The position numbers and the translations under genes are program-made. Positions 34,916 through 47,494 of a stretch of 64,000 nt of DNA are shown piece after piece. This stretch comes from Amphiura filiformis. Taxonomy: Eukaryota; Echinodermata; Ophiuroidea; Amphilepidida; Amphiuridae. The notes beneath the pieces are model-generated. The model ran no database searches. It was not told where the DNA came from and saw nothing but the letters and a program-made list of their open reading frames with translations. Each line of letters opens with the position of its first letter. Position 1 is the first letter of the stretch. Where the stretch lies: the NCBI RefSeq assembly GCF_039555335.1, contig NC_092644.1, positions 51,039,281 to 51,103,280 of the forward strand, given 5' to 3'.

Positions 34916-35718
34916 ATCACTTATTTTTCTTAATTTGACTGGCCTAATCATTGATTGCTGCATATTGAATGAACTATCATTGTAAGTCTTATTTCAAGAA
35001 TGAAAAGGTTAATTTTCAAAAAAAAATGTATAAAACCTGTTTTATCACAATTGCATAATTCAATCTTGTTTGGTCCAGGAATTAAAATACTCAAAATACA
35101 ATGGTACAGTTGTTTCAGAGACCACCTGTGCCACATCATGAAGTCAAAATAAGGGCAATCATCACATCCCACAAAATATGTGGAAGTCCCTTTAATTCCT
35201 GACAATCAATACACATTGAAGCATTCTTTATTGTATCATTTCATTTGTTTTATTTTTTCTACGTACATACATGTAGTATTCATCAGTTATGGATGAGCCT
35301 GATCGACACATCAAAATTCAACATAAGATCCAAATAATTTGTAGACTATTGTAAAACAAGTCATAGACTATACATTCGGGCATTTCAGGAGTATCCAATG
35401 TTGATTTGGAATAGGCAGGCTTTTCAATAAACATCAAAATTGATAGCTACCAAACATTTTGATACACCATTGTATGCATATTGATATTACATGATTTTTA
35501 CAATTCATTATAAATAACATAATATGGCCTACATATTGACATCATACATGTATGATTTTTACAACACATAATAAATAATATACTGAATACATACTAAATA
35601 ATCCTGAATACATACTAAATAATAGTAATACTGAATACAATGATAGTAGCACCAAGCCACTGATGAATGTACAGTATTTATTTTATATGATTTTATAGTC
35701 CCTTTTTCTTTTCACAAA

Positions 35719-36148
35719 TGTGACGTGTCATGTCAAAACAAAAGGAGACACTTTTGGGCAGGATCGTTAATGGAGAAATAGCCAAAAATCTGCCCAGGGG
35801 GTGATTTTTGTCACAATTTGGGCTTGTTGCGAATTTGTGATGTTATTAATGTTAAAAATATTGTCTGATAGTTTCAGACCGGAATATAAATGTCATCTTG
35901 TATTTTTGAGACATTTTTCAAAGTAATTCCTACTCTCAACATTGTCTATAATATTTTTAAATGCCGATATCTCAATTTCCAATTTTATAATACCATAACT
36001 TTCGAACTCAATATCTTTGCTTAGGAATGTCTGATTTAATTGGGGAAAACGGCGTTGTAGAGAAAAATATCTCTACAATTAAGATATGTAAAAACCTCAA
36101 AATTGATAACCTGCCCAGAAGTGTCTCCTTTTGACTTGACACGTCACA
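35719..36148. mobile_element. Foldback element
   Basis: Ends tgtgacgtgtcatgtc and gacttgacacgtcaca, followed by aaaaggagacacttttgggc and gcccagaagtgtctcctttt. About 430 bp, no coding content. Confidence 0.8.
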
Positions 36149-37264
36149 AATTAAGGCTGCTTTGAGAAACTCACTAATTCTACCATCATGTTCATTGTAT
36201 GGTCAGTCATAATTTAACAGCAAACATTTTTTTCATATACAGGTGCTGGAGATGATAACAAGATCATTTTTGGTGAGTATTATGCTCCCCGCAAAACTGG
36301 AAATGGTGGGTCTGGGGAAATACCTGTGTGGGCTGTATGGTTATTTGTGTACTTGCATTCGATATGTAACTGTAGTTACTGTACTATAATTGAGACTGCT
36401 AGAAACATATAGATTTTGGGCATGAGAGAATGGCTTTTTTGAAAACTGCCTAAAAAATGTTAATTCAGCCTTAAAAGGCCCAAAATAGGCTGAACCCCCC
36501 CCCCCCCAAAAAAACACGCATAAATCTGGGCAAATTGCCTGAATTCAGACAAAAGCCTGAAAATTCTCACGTTATATTTATAACTTAAAGAGTTTAACTG
36601 AATGCATTCATCATAATAATAACATTATTTTTATTTCTCAAAATCGACTATATGACATAGTCTACTGATAGAGCTAAGTAATAAATATGATGAATTGATA
36701 ATTCAAATAAATTTCTTTGAAATAGTTCTCTTGAAGCCAAAAAAATTCTGATTTTTGCATTATGAGAACAAGCATAGATGTGCTTCCAGACAAAATGTTA
36801 TGAAGGCATTAAACTGACATTGCAGTTATTGCACTAAAGATTGCAATAAGTACCCCCATTTGTGCTTTGTGGTAAATGGGTAACATTGGGGTGATGAACT
36901 GAACAAGTTCCGCAATCTTCTTCTACCATTTGACAGTGAAATTGTCCCAATTTGAGTTTGCACCTCCCTAATCTGGGACAAGTCTCCACAATCTTGAATG
37001 CTAAATATAAATTGAATACAGTTGGTTTACATTTGAATACTACTAGAATCTAGAATTGAATGATAATCTCATTACAACAATACATTATAATAAATGTCAT
37101 ATGCATGCACCAACCCCTACATACACACACTTACAAAAACCCTGTACACGCCAAAGCCAGAATGCATCCTATATTTACAATGGGTATAGCAGCAAATGTT
37201 CCATGACTTATATTCAAGGTTAAATGATGGACGGACTCAAGCTATATTCAGTTAACCCCCCAGT

Positions 37265-37434
37265 CAGGACCGTAGCCAGGATTTTAGTGTGAGGGTGTAA
37301 AGCCAAGTTTTTGTCCGCATTTGTCCCATTTTTAGTCATTTTAAGGACACTTTACTCTTTGTGGTCCCCATTTTATCCCTGAAAATTTTCTGGGGGAAGT
37401 TTGCTCCCCCCCAGCTCCCCCTGGCTACGCCCCT
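37265..37434. mobile_element. Small foldback element
   Basis: Ends caggaccgtagccagg and cctggctacgcccctg mirror each other around 170 bp with a C-rich right half. Confidence 0.5.
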
Positions 37435-37835
37435 GAACCCAGTGAATTTGTACAGTGTCAGTGACTGACTTGACTTATCTTAAGCATGTGATCAAATATT
37501 AGTCCAAATGACTTCACTCTACCTACAATTTTGGTAACTTATTTCAAATTAAATTCTGTTATTAACTTCATTTTGCAAAGCTGGGCTTACATTAATAAAT
37601 AACTGAATTCAGTTGGATCACAACTGAATACTAAAATTGAATACTATTTCACCACAACAATTCAATGTCACAGTCTTTAAAATGAAGCATGACAGACTGA
37701 AAAGACACTCAGTGACTTGACATCAGTGAATTTGTACTGTCTCAAGTGACTTGACTTGAGCTAAATCTTAGTCCAAATGACCTGACACAAAGTGAAAACA
37801 ACCTGTCAATGGGTTCATTAACTTCATTTCACAAA

Positions 37836-38027
37836 GTGGGTTAGTCCTTCATTATGATGGAACATGTGGGTTAGTCCTTCATTATGAAGGAACATGTGGG
37901 TTTATAGTCCTTCATTATGAAGGAACATATATGCAAATATATGCAAATATGTGAGGGTTAGGGTTCGGGGTCGGATATTATATTTGCATATGTTCCTTCA
38001 TAATGAAGGATATACCACAAAGTGGGC
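37836..38027. repeat. Palindromic 30-bp tandem repeat with an inverted partner
   Basis: The unit beginning gtgggttagtccttcattat occurs at 37836, 37866 and, with a 3-bp insertion, 37896. Each contains the palindrome ccttcattatgaagg. An inverted copy lies near 37987-38015. Between them atatgcaaat occurs twice, then gggttagggttcgggg. Confidence 0.85.
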
Positions 38028-38185
38028 ATATTACAAAACAATGCATAATGGATGTTCACATTTGTTACAATATATACATAATTGACAGTACATAATTTCA
38101 TATCTTGAATACGTGTTTTTAATTTAATTTACAATGACAATAAATATTAATGATAATAATTTATCAAAGTATAATATTAATCATA

Positions 38186-38434
38186 ATGTGATGTGATCAA
38201 GCAAAATCAGTCGGAACTCGGAAATATTGATTTTGAGATATAGCCAAACAAAGGAAATATGTCTGTTATTTTGGAAACTCTTTTAGTTGTTCATATCTTT
38301 GGAACTGGTTATTCAATTTCAATGGGGTTTTCTGCAAAATGCAGCTTTGTAAATATTTTTTACTATCCTATAAGAAACTGAAAATTTAATATTTCTGTAG
38401 AGTTCTGACTGATTTTGCTTGATCGCAGCACACA
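38186..38434. mobile_element. Foldback element
   Basis: Ends gatcaagcaaaatcagtcgg and gactgattttgcttgatc are inverted copies with about 200 bp between them. No coding content. Confidence 0.75.
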
Positions 38435-40811
38435 TGTTACAAATATGGCAATATGCATTCATAAACTTTAATCTATGCCAGATTTCGATTGTTTTATTGC
38501 AATTTGGAAATTAGTTGATGTCAATGTTTTTACAGCAAAACACATAATTTTTTTTTATTTGATGCCATTTCTAATTGATGGTGTGATGGTCCAGAGTAAA
38601 ATCTTAAAACCACAACTGTGCCTGACATGACATTGTAGAGTTTATTTAGAAAATTGGCCAAAATTCAATAGATTTGGTTTGTGCAGAGAAGATGAGGTCT
38701 AATTCTTCTCTGGTTTATGTAAAAAAATTAGAATTGAGTAAAGAATTCTTTTACCAGGAGACCTGTTGTCTAGCATTCTAGCAATATGTAAAGATTTATT
38801 TCATGATCTTTGACAACAACATGATCACATTTTCTGATTAACAATTAAAACCTTGCTTCTAACGTAATTGAAGCACAAAATATATTGTGTCCAGATACAC
38901 ATTACACGTATGCACATCTGGAATATGCAATTATTCCAGATAAAGTGATACAGTGATGTATATTCCAAATAAAGTGATGTATAATTCATCACTGTAATTA
39001 TGGAACAAACCAAATGACCGATGTTGTCCTATAAAGGCAACTAGTTTCATCTCATAGCTGGCCCCATCCCTTCCCCTTCTTTAAGTGGGTCAACATAACA
39101 TTGATGCTTTTGTAAGAGCATCTTTAAAACTGAGAAATGTATACACGTAACAGGCAGTCCCTCCCTCCATAAAAAGCTAGTTCCATTCAAAGGACTTCAT
39201 CAACATCTTGGTTTCTTCCCTTATTTCAAACTTTACCATGTTCATTTTTGTTTTCTCTATGAGCCAGTCACAGTTCACCAAATATGCTGAAAGTAATATG
39301 AATATTCACAACCTTCCAAATTGTACTGAGTGAAATATGATATTCATAGCCAGGGGTGGATCAAGAATTGTCAAGTTGGGAAGGGGGAGGGCTGAGTTGG
39401 CACAATTTTCCATCTAATAAAATAATGAATGTTAACATACTGAATGTAATATGAATATATTCATAACCTTCCAATAAAGTACTTAGTAATATGAATATTC
39501 ATAACCTTCCAATAGTACATTGTTCTCTACATAATTTGTGACTTCACTCACAATTCATAACATAATTTAAAAGTTCAGATGTGCAAAAACCAATACATCC
39601 ATTTTTCTCAATTTGAGAAATAGTCAAATGTAACTGGTAAAATATGAAGAAAATGAAATATGTGCTACCGGTACTATTGATCAGTTTCATAAACCTACCT
39701 TGGGAATTCTAAAGTAGGGTGTCAATTTAAAGCTAGCATTTATAGGGCAGATGTTGAAGCCTCAAGTCACAAAGTTTGAAAATGGCGTTTATTGCCTTTG
39801 GCTTTTGCATCTTAAGTCTTATCTGTACTTAAGATTGACTATGATCAGCTCATAATAGGCGAGAATTATTCAGTTTTTGTAACTGCGCGAGTTTAAAATA
39901 AAGGTTACAACTGCCTGTGTATATACACAAAAGCGCATGTCAAACACGCAATACGCAATTCTCGTAGGTACATGCGACCAGCTATCATGAGCTATGCATG
40001 CGTCATTCTATATCAATCCACGATGTTATGAATCCTGCTACTTCATGAATTCAATTTGTTGTCCATAACACCAAACTGAAACCATTCATAATACCAAAAA
40101 CATAGTCATATGGAGTCACTGACTATATTTAGACAGGCCCATGTAGCAATGATTATTATTATTATAATTATATGGGGGTCAACACAAATATAAATTGAAT
40201 TGATCTCCCAGAAGTAGACCATTTGGGTCATTTTTATATCACACAAAAGTTGTGATTTCTTTGTCATGTTTGTTGTTGTCATTAGTTGGACCCTTTTCCC
40301 ACACATTTTTATGTTGTTGTTGGTGGATATTTGTGTGACAATCCAATATTTCCACACATGATGTGACTATAAATGTATAGAGGTGACTCTCCTGTCTAAC
40401 CTCTTTACTTCTATGGTTATGCTAAATATCTAATCCTGGTATCTGAGGCCACCATGACTTAATAGTTTGTCTCAAAGCTGCAGCGTGCATTACTAAAAAC
40501 ACTACTGAATTTCCGCATTAGTCTTTTTTCTTCCATTTTTTTATTATCTTTAATATCATCGCGACAAAAAAATCAATCATGGCACCCATCATCTTGAAAT
40601 AAATCAAACAAAAAGCAAACAGTTGGAACTAAAAAGCTGTATGCATATTATTAGTGTATTAAAATCATAATTGTCAACAATAAGACAGACTTCAATGTGA
40701 AATGGAAAAAAATAATGAAATGGGGAAAAAAAATGCATTCTGCATTAGGTTTTCAAATTTTGGCAAGCTTTGAGACAAACTACGGTATTAATCATGGTCT
40801 ACTACGATTGC

Positions 40812-42647
40812 CTAACATTTTTTGCTGTGCACTTTGCTGATATGAGTAGGCAGATAATCTTTCCTTGCTGCAGCATAATCACAATGAGGGCATTGGTGAG
40901 GTTTTTCTTTCTTATGAACGCATCTGATATGGTTTTGCAGAGTAGCATTCTTTGCTGCACTATAATCACAACGTGAACATTGGTACGGCCTTTCATCTTC
41001 ATGATTTTCCCTGATATGCGATACCAAAGCATCATTCTGTGCTCCAGTACATGTATACTCACAATATGGACATTGGTAAGGTTTTTCTGTATGAAATGCT
41101 CTTATATGTACTTTCAAAGTACTACACTGGGCTGAAGCATGATCACAATGAGGACATTGGAAAGGTTTTTCTCCAGTATGAGTCCTAACATGGACAGTCA
41201 ATTGTCCGAGCTGCCGGAAATTTTTACTACAATATGAACAGTCATAATTTTTAACTCCTAAATGCATTTTAATATGAGATTTCAGATTGCTCTGAAATCG
41301 GAAGCTGTTTCCACAATACTCACATCGATAGGGTTTCACATCCGAATGAATGCGTTCATGCTCTGTCAAATTACTCTTGTGATTAAAACTTTTACCACAA
41401 GTCTTGCAGACATGATTTTTTTCACTTTTGTGGCTTCTTTCATGAAGATCAAAACTAGCTTTTAAGGTGAATAATTTGCCACAGTCCTGGCATTCATAAA
41501 TTTTGACTTTCCTTCCATATCTTGATTTAATCAGAGACTCTTTCCCGAGGATTTCTGTATACTGATGTGTGGCAATTTCATGGTCAATCCATGATGATTT
41601 ACGTATGAACTCCTTACGACAGAATTGACATTGGTAATTTTTCTCCCCCGTGTGATTCATCATGTGGAAAGTCAACTGGCCTTTCTGGTTGAATGATTTT
41701 TTACAGATTTTACACTTATATGGTGTAGACCCTGTATGCTTCCTCATGTGGATGTCAAGAACCCCTGGTCTAGAAAAGATCTTCAAACAAATGTTACACC
41801 TTGCTTTTTTGTATTTCTGTCTATATTTTTTCCGTTTAGTCGTATTTGAATTAGTGCTTTTCAACTGTTTATCCGAGGATACAAAATGCATGCTCACATC
41901 TGAGTTTTCATCAATCTGATCAACCGATGCATCTGATTTCCGGATTCTGCTACTGGTTCTCTTTTTCAGCCTGTCTTGTGTAGTCTCTTTTGATTTTGAT
42001 ACAAGTAGTTGTTGGTTTTGTTCCTTCTTCTTGCCTTTTATTTTGACTGATGCATTAGGATTGTTAATACTGTTGACAGGAGCTTTTTCATTTGTTTTAT
42101 TTTGATTTCTTTTGGATTCTGCAACACCCTGTGTTTGTTGTGTGTTTCTTAATGTCTTCTTTCTTAATCTCCCACTCTCTCTTTTGTTGCTACTTGCATT
42201 CTTCAATTCCTTGGACTTCCTAGCAGTTCTAGAAACACTAACTTTTGTATCATCTCGTTTTGGTTTTCTTTCTTTCCTTGAGCTTTTCTTTAATATTCTA
42301 GATGTCTCCACTTGACCAGATGATGAAACCAAATCACAAGGAAGTTCTTCCACATCTATATTACTGTCGTCGTCTTTGGAAACCTCTTCACTGGTGCATT
42401 TTGTCTCTTTTCCATTCTGCTTTTTGATGAGAATCAAATTAGCTTGATTAGGAGCTGGTTTACCTTGTGCAATATGTTGATAATTCACATCTGTTCTAGA
42501 CTCACAAACCTTGAAATCTTTTTTCAGAGAAGTATGCCGTGTATGTAATCTGGTGTGCGACTTGTAGCGATCAAAACTGGTAAAGCTTTGTTTACATCTG
42601 TAGCATTTGTGTGGTTTCAGAGTTTCCATCAATATATACTGAGACAT
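40812..42647 (-). CDS. C2H2 zinc-finger protein, tandem copy 1, intact, 611 aa
   Basis: A single coding exon. One finger at residues 15-35 (C15, C18, H31, H35), then a Lys/Ser/Arg/Asn-rich linker to about 281, then eleven fingers to the C-terminus. The first seven of these are classical. The last four (FQCPHC, YQCPYC, YQCSRC, HQCPHC) have the DYxAA-like form seen in REST/CTCF-type arrays. A probable sequence-specific DNA-binding nuclear protein; no KRAB, BTB or SET domain. I start at the ATG of MSQYILMETL, because a 3' splice site (ccccacag) ends 7 bp upstream and the extra 18 upstream codons would then be intronic. A possible polyadenylation signal (AATAAA on the minus strand) lies at 40540-40545. 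The only one of the three tandem copies with an unbroken frame. Confidence 0.92.
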   Translation of the reverse strand: MSQYILMETLKPHKCYRCKQSFTSFDRYKSHTRLHTRHTSLKKDFKVCESRTDVNYQHIAQGKPAPNQANLILIKKQNGKETKCTSEEVSKDDDSNIDVEELPCDLVSSSGQVETSRILKKSSRKERKPKRDDTKVSVSRTARKSKELKNASSNKRESGRLRKKTLRNTQQTQGVAESKRNQNKTNEKAPVNSINNPNASVKIKGKKKEQNQQLLVSKSKETTQDRLKKRTSSRIRKSDASVDQIDENSDVSMHFVSSDKQLKSTNSNTTKRKKYRQKYKKARCNICLKIFSRPGVLDIHMRKHTGSTPYKCKICKKSFNQKGQLTFHMMNHTGEKNYQCQFCRKEFIRKSSWIDHEIATHQYTEILGKESLIKSRYGRKVKIYECQDCGKLFTLKASFDLHERSHKSEKNHVCKTCGKSFNHKSNLTEHERIHSDVKPYRCEYCGNSFRFQSNLKSHIKMHLGVKNYDCSYCSKNFRQLGQLTVHVRTHTGEKPFQCPHCDHASAQCSTLKVHIRAFHTEKPYQCPYCEYTCTGAQNDALVSHIRENHEDERPYQCSRCDYSAAKNATLQNHIRCVHKKEKPHQCPHCDYAAARKDYLPTHISKVHSKKC

Positions 42648-44164
42648 TATGAACCTGTGGGGACAAAACAGTGAAAAGTTACTGTTCTCTGAAAGAGACA
42701 CCTCCAGATTATCATATCAACAGAAACTGGTCAAACTAGCGTTATATGTTAAAAGTAGTTGTTACAACTGGCCAAGACTCACTTTTTTAACCAAATATTT
42801 CAAAAGAAACCATTCTCCATCATCAGCGGTGTTGGTAGACTGACTGATGATTTTCTAGTGTTTCTAGATGTTAACAATGTCCTTTTTGTTCTTTGTGATG
42901 GTTGTTCTAGTATAGAGAATCACACATTATGCAAAATGGAGAATAGTTTCTCTGAAATCACAAAGTTTTGAATTAAATATTTTACTGGAACTTACTTTCA
43001 CAACTTGCTACATTGCGCGTCTGATACCGTGGCATCAGACTTCATCAGGCAACTGATTCGCTGGGCTGGTCATGTGACACTTGAAATATTCAGTTAAAAA
43101 AGAGAGTGTTGTTGATCAGTTTTAAAAATTACTTTTGATGTCTTTCCTCAATCTCTTCATTCACTAGTGTCATATAATGCTATTCAGCTTGCAAAGCAAA
43201 TTGGGTGCCCATATTTCATGTCAAAGGGGTTTGAAGGTAACTCATGAAAAATATTGGCACTTCATTTGCTGAAACAAGCCAAAAACCATTGTGTGACCTT
43301 AGCATGACCCAATTCTTTTCATACAATAAATAGCCTGCGATAATCTGAATGTTTGCCAACAATTTGCCATGTACATTTTGCCCACATCTTCTCAGTACGG
43401 TATATTATATTGATGAAAACACTGAAACCATACAAGCATGGCAAGTTCCCAGGACAAGTGCTACAGATGTTATTCTAAAGACTCATGTGTAATTTGCAAT
43501 AATTTTCTATTCTCCGGAAAAGAGGTAGCAAAGATGCACCCTCCTCCTGTGGTATCAACAGTATTGCGCTTTACGCACAGCCATCGCCTCGATATCTTCA
43601 TGGCAGAAATCGCCATGGTAGGTTGAATCCACAGCCACACATGGCCATTTTGTTCCGACCTTTGAGAAGCATAATGAGCCGAGGGACATCCTGACTAAGT
43701 CTACTGACAATAGCCTGACCTGAGCCTGGTAATTGACCTCTTTGTGTGTCGGTGAACATGTATACGCCATGTGAGTGAGTGCTCACACTACGCTGTGTGT
43801 GATCTCCCTGTGTGTGAGCAAATGTATAAGCCATGTGAGTGAGTGCTCACATCAGAAAATCAGAATATTTTGGTCAGTTTTTGAGTTCAATACGCTCGAT
43901 TCTTTCTCAAGACGCTAGCTAACAACTATCTGTTCAACACATATATTCAAGTGCAATTAACCACATCTGGCTTCTTTAGACGAAATCATTTACGGAGATA
44001 TTCATCATTTTCTACCCCGGTATCCAAAGATTTTCGCCTGAATATCAAAATCGTGCATAGCACATTCACATGTATCGATCCTGGGTATTGATTTAAGAAT
44101 CTCTGCTGCCAAGTAATTATTAGCCAGGCAATGTCTGTGTGACACGTCTATAACTTACAATTGC
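42648..44164. other. Zinc-finger spacer 1, holding a dispersed repeat
   Basis: It contains the expected 5' UTR intron of copy 1 and the 3' flank of copy 2. The part at about 43585-44135 is a dispersed repeat that also occurs in spacer 2 and, inverted, at 59441-60014. Within it gccatgtgagtgagtgctcaca occurs twice about 60 bp apart. No separate gene is recognised; small open frames are unsupported. Confidence 0.65.
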
Positions 44165-45984
44165 CTAGTGTTTTTTTCTGTGCACTCTCATAACATGCTT
44201 CTGCAATTGATCTTTCCGTGCTGCAGCATAATCACAATGAGTACAATGGTAAGATTTTTCTTTCTTATGAATGGATCTGATATGATTTTCCAGATGTCTG
44301 CTCTGTGCTGCACTATAATCACAATGCGAACATTGGTACGGCCTTTCATCTTCATGATTTTCCCTGATATGCGATACCAAAGCACCATTCTGTGCTCCAG
44401 TACATGTATACTCACAATATGGACATTGGTAAGATTTTTCTGTATGATATGCTCTTATATGTACTTTCAAAGCACTACTCTGGGCTGCAGCATAATCACA
44501 ATGTGGACATTGGAAAGGTTTTTCTCCTGTATGAGTCCTAACATGGACAGTCAATTGTGAGAGCTGCCGGAATTTTCTACCACAATATGAACAGTCATAA
44601 TTTTTAACTCCTAAATGCATTTTGATGTGCGTCGTCAGATTGCTCTGAAATCGGAAGCTGTTTCCACAATACTCACATCGATAGGGTTTCACATCCGAAT
44701 GAATGCGTTCATGCTCTGTCAAATTACTCTTGTGATTAAAACTTTTACCACAAGTCTTACAGACATGATTTTTTTCACTTCTGTGGCTTCTTTCGTGAAG
44801 ATCAAAACTACCTTTTATGGTGAATAACTTGCCACAGTCCTGGCATTCATAAATTTTGACTTTCCTTCCATATCTTGATTTAATCAGAGACTCTTTCCCA
44901 AGGATTTCTGTATACTGATGCGTGGCAATTTCATGGTCAATCCATGATGATTTACGTATGAACTCCTTACGACAGAATTGACATTGGTAATTTTTCTCCC
45001 CGTGTGATTCATCATGTGGAAAGTCAACTGGCCTTTCTGGTTGAATGATTTTTTACAGATTTTACACTTATATGGTGTAGACCCTGTATGCTTCCTCATG
45101 TGGATGTCAAGAACCCCTGGTCTAGAAAAGATCTTCAAACAAATGTTACACCTTGCTTTTTTGTATTTCTGTCTATATTTTCTCCGTTTAGTCGTATTTG
45201 AATTAGTGCTTTTCAACTGTTTATCCGAGGATACAAAATGCATGCTCACATCTGAGTTTTCATCAATCTGATCAACCGATGCATCTGATTTCCGGATTCT
45301 GCTACTGGTTCTCTTTTTCAGTCTGTCTTGTTTAGTCTCTTTTGATTTTGATACAAGTAGTTGTTGGTTTTGTTCCTTCTTCTTGCCTTTTATTTTGACT
45401 GATGCATTAGGATTGTTAATACTGTTGACAGGAACTTTTTCATTTGTCTTATTCTGATTTCTTTTGGATTCTGCAACAACCTGTGTTTGTTGTGTGTTTC
45501 TTAATGTCTTCTTTCTTAATCTCCCACTCTCTCTTTTCTTCAATTCCTTGGACTTGGTAGCAGTACTAGAAACACTAACTTTTGTATCATTTTGTTTTGG
45601 TTTTCTTTCTTTCCTTGAGCTTTTCTTCAATATTCTAGATGTCTCCACTTGACCAGATGATGAAACCAAATCACAAGGACGTTCTTCCACATCTATATTA
45701 CTGTCATCGTCTTTGGAAACCTCTTCACTGGTGCATTTTGTCTCTTTTCCATTCTGCTTTTTGATGAGAATCAAATTAGCTTGATTACGAGCTGGTTTAC
45801 CTTGTGCAATATGTTGATAATTCACATCTTTTCCAGGCTCACAAACCTTGAAATCTTTTTTCAGAGAAGTATGGCGGGTATGTAATCTGGTGTGCGACTT
45901 GTAGCGATCAAAACTGGTAAAGCTTTGTTTACATCTGTAGCACTTGTGTGGTTTCAGAGTTTCCATCAATATATACTGAGACAT
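44165..45984 (-). pseudogene. C2H2 zinc-finger tandem copy 2, one frameshift, hybrid
   Basis: It aligns with copy 1 over its whole length and has the same acceptor-ATG arrangement (ATG at 45984). The frame breaks once, at 44998-45001, where a run of four C replaces five C in copies 1 and 3, right after the HTG that follows the second finger of the array. Beyond it the other frame is open to the normal end (MRVHRKKH). Either a recent pseudogene or a base-calling error in a homopolymer. The N-terminal half follows copy 1 and the C-terminal half follows copy 3, with the switch near 44920-44945. The linker lacks the ASSN block present in copies 1 and 3. Confidence 0.85.
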
Positions 45985-47494
45985 TATGAACCTGTGGGGA
46001 CAAAATAGTGAAAAGTTACTGTTCTCTGAAAGAGACTTACACACACCTCCAGATTATCATATCAACAGAAACTGGTCAAACTAGCGTTATATGTTAAAAG
46101 TAGTTGCTCCAACTGGCCAAGACTCACTTTTTTAAACCAAATATTTCAAAAGAAACCATTTTCCATCATCAACGGTGTTGGTAGACTGACTGATGATTTT
46201 CTAGTGTTTCTAGATGTTAACAATGTCCTTTTTTTTCTTTGTGATGGTTGTTCTAGTATAGAGAATCACACATTATGCAAAATGGAGAATGGTTTCTCTG
46301 AAATCACAAAGTTTTGAATTAAATATTTTACTGGAACTTACTTTCACAACTTGCTACATTGCGTCTGATACCATGGCATCAGACTTCATCAGGCAACTGA
46401 TTCGCTGGGCTGGTCATGTGACACTTGAAATATTCAGTTAAAAAAGAGAGTGTTGTTGATCAGTTTTAAAAATTACTTTTGATGTCTTTCCCCAATCTCT
46501 TCATTCACTAATGTCATATAATGCTATTCAGCTTGCAAAGCAAATTGGGTGCCCATATTTTGTCAAAGGGGTTTGAAGGTAACTCATGAAAAATATTGGC
46601 ACTTCATTTGCTGAAACAAGCCAAAAACCATTGTGTGACCTTAGCATGACCCAATTCTTTTCATACAATAAATAGCCTGCGATAATCTGAATATTTGCCA
46701 ACAATTTGCCATGTACATTTTGCCCACATCTTCTCAGTACGGTATATTATATTGATGAAAACGCTGAAACCATACATTGTACAAGCATGGCAAGTTCCCA
46801 GGACAAGTGCTACAGATGTTATTCTAAAGACTCATGTGCAATTTGCAATAATTTTCTATTCTCCGGAAAAGAGGTAGCAAAGATGCACCCTCCTCCTGTG
46901 GTATCAACAGTATTGCACACGCACAGCGTCATTGCCTCGATATCTTCATGGCAGAAATCGCCATGGTAGGTTAAACCCACAGCCACACATGGCCATTTTG
47001 TTCCGACCTTTGAGAAGCATAATGAGCCGAGGGACATCCTGACTATAAGTCTACTGACAATAGCATGACCTGAGCCTGGTAATTGACCTCTATGTGTGGG
47101 GGTGAACATGTATACGCCATGTGAGTGAGTGCTCACACTACGCTGTGTGTGATCTCCCTGTGTGTGAGCAAATGTATACGCCATGTAAGTGAGTGCTCAC
47201 ATCAGAAAATCAGAATATTTTGGTCAGTTTTTGTGTTCGATACGCTCGCTTCTTTCTCAAGATGCTAGCTAACGACTATCATATCTGTTCAACACATATG
47301 TTCAAGTGCAAGGAACCACATCTGGCTTCTTTAGACGAAATCAGTTACGGGAGATAGTCATCGTTTTCTACCCCGGTATCCAAAGATTTTCGTCTGAATA
47401 TCAAAATCGTGCATAGCACATTCGATCCTGGGTATTGATTTTAGTATCTCTGCTGCCAAGTAATTATTAGCCAGGCGATGTCGGTGTGACACGT
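45985..47494. other. Zinc-finger spacer 2, near-duplicate of spacer 1
   Basis: Nearly base-for-base the same as 42648-44164 apart from scattered substitutions and small indels. It includes the dispersed repeat at about 46940-47480. No separate gene recognised. Confidence 0.7.

Larger units (their letters stand above)
30555..40811. other. Region between zinc-finger genes, no gene recognised
   Basis: The 5' UTR intron of the 29-kb zinc-finger gene begins at 30555, its upstream exon not located. Foldback elements are listed separately. A local repeat near 30738-30825 (ggggtgatt, ggggtactt and gggtgttta variants) and a 47-bp tandem pair near 32131-32211 (gggattaaaatcatc) are minor. In 34916-35718, 36149-37264 and 38435-40811 I see no exon, RNA gene or long repeat beyond short motifs such as gaatattcataaccttcc (three times near 39290-39520). 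Confidence 0.6.

Noticed and set aside
36242-36271. Possible 30-nt micro-exon (after tatacag, before gtgagt)
   Set aside because: Acceptor and donor strings are present, but no neighbouring exons or frame support it; such pairs are expected by chance.
42648-42701. 18 extra N-terminal codons on zinc-finger copy 1
   Set aside because: A splice acceptor (ccccacag) lies between them and MSQYILMETL, and the related genes at 29 kb and 47-49 kb start at the equivalent ATG.
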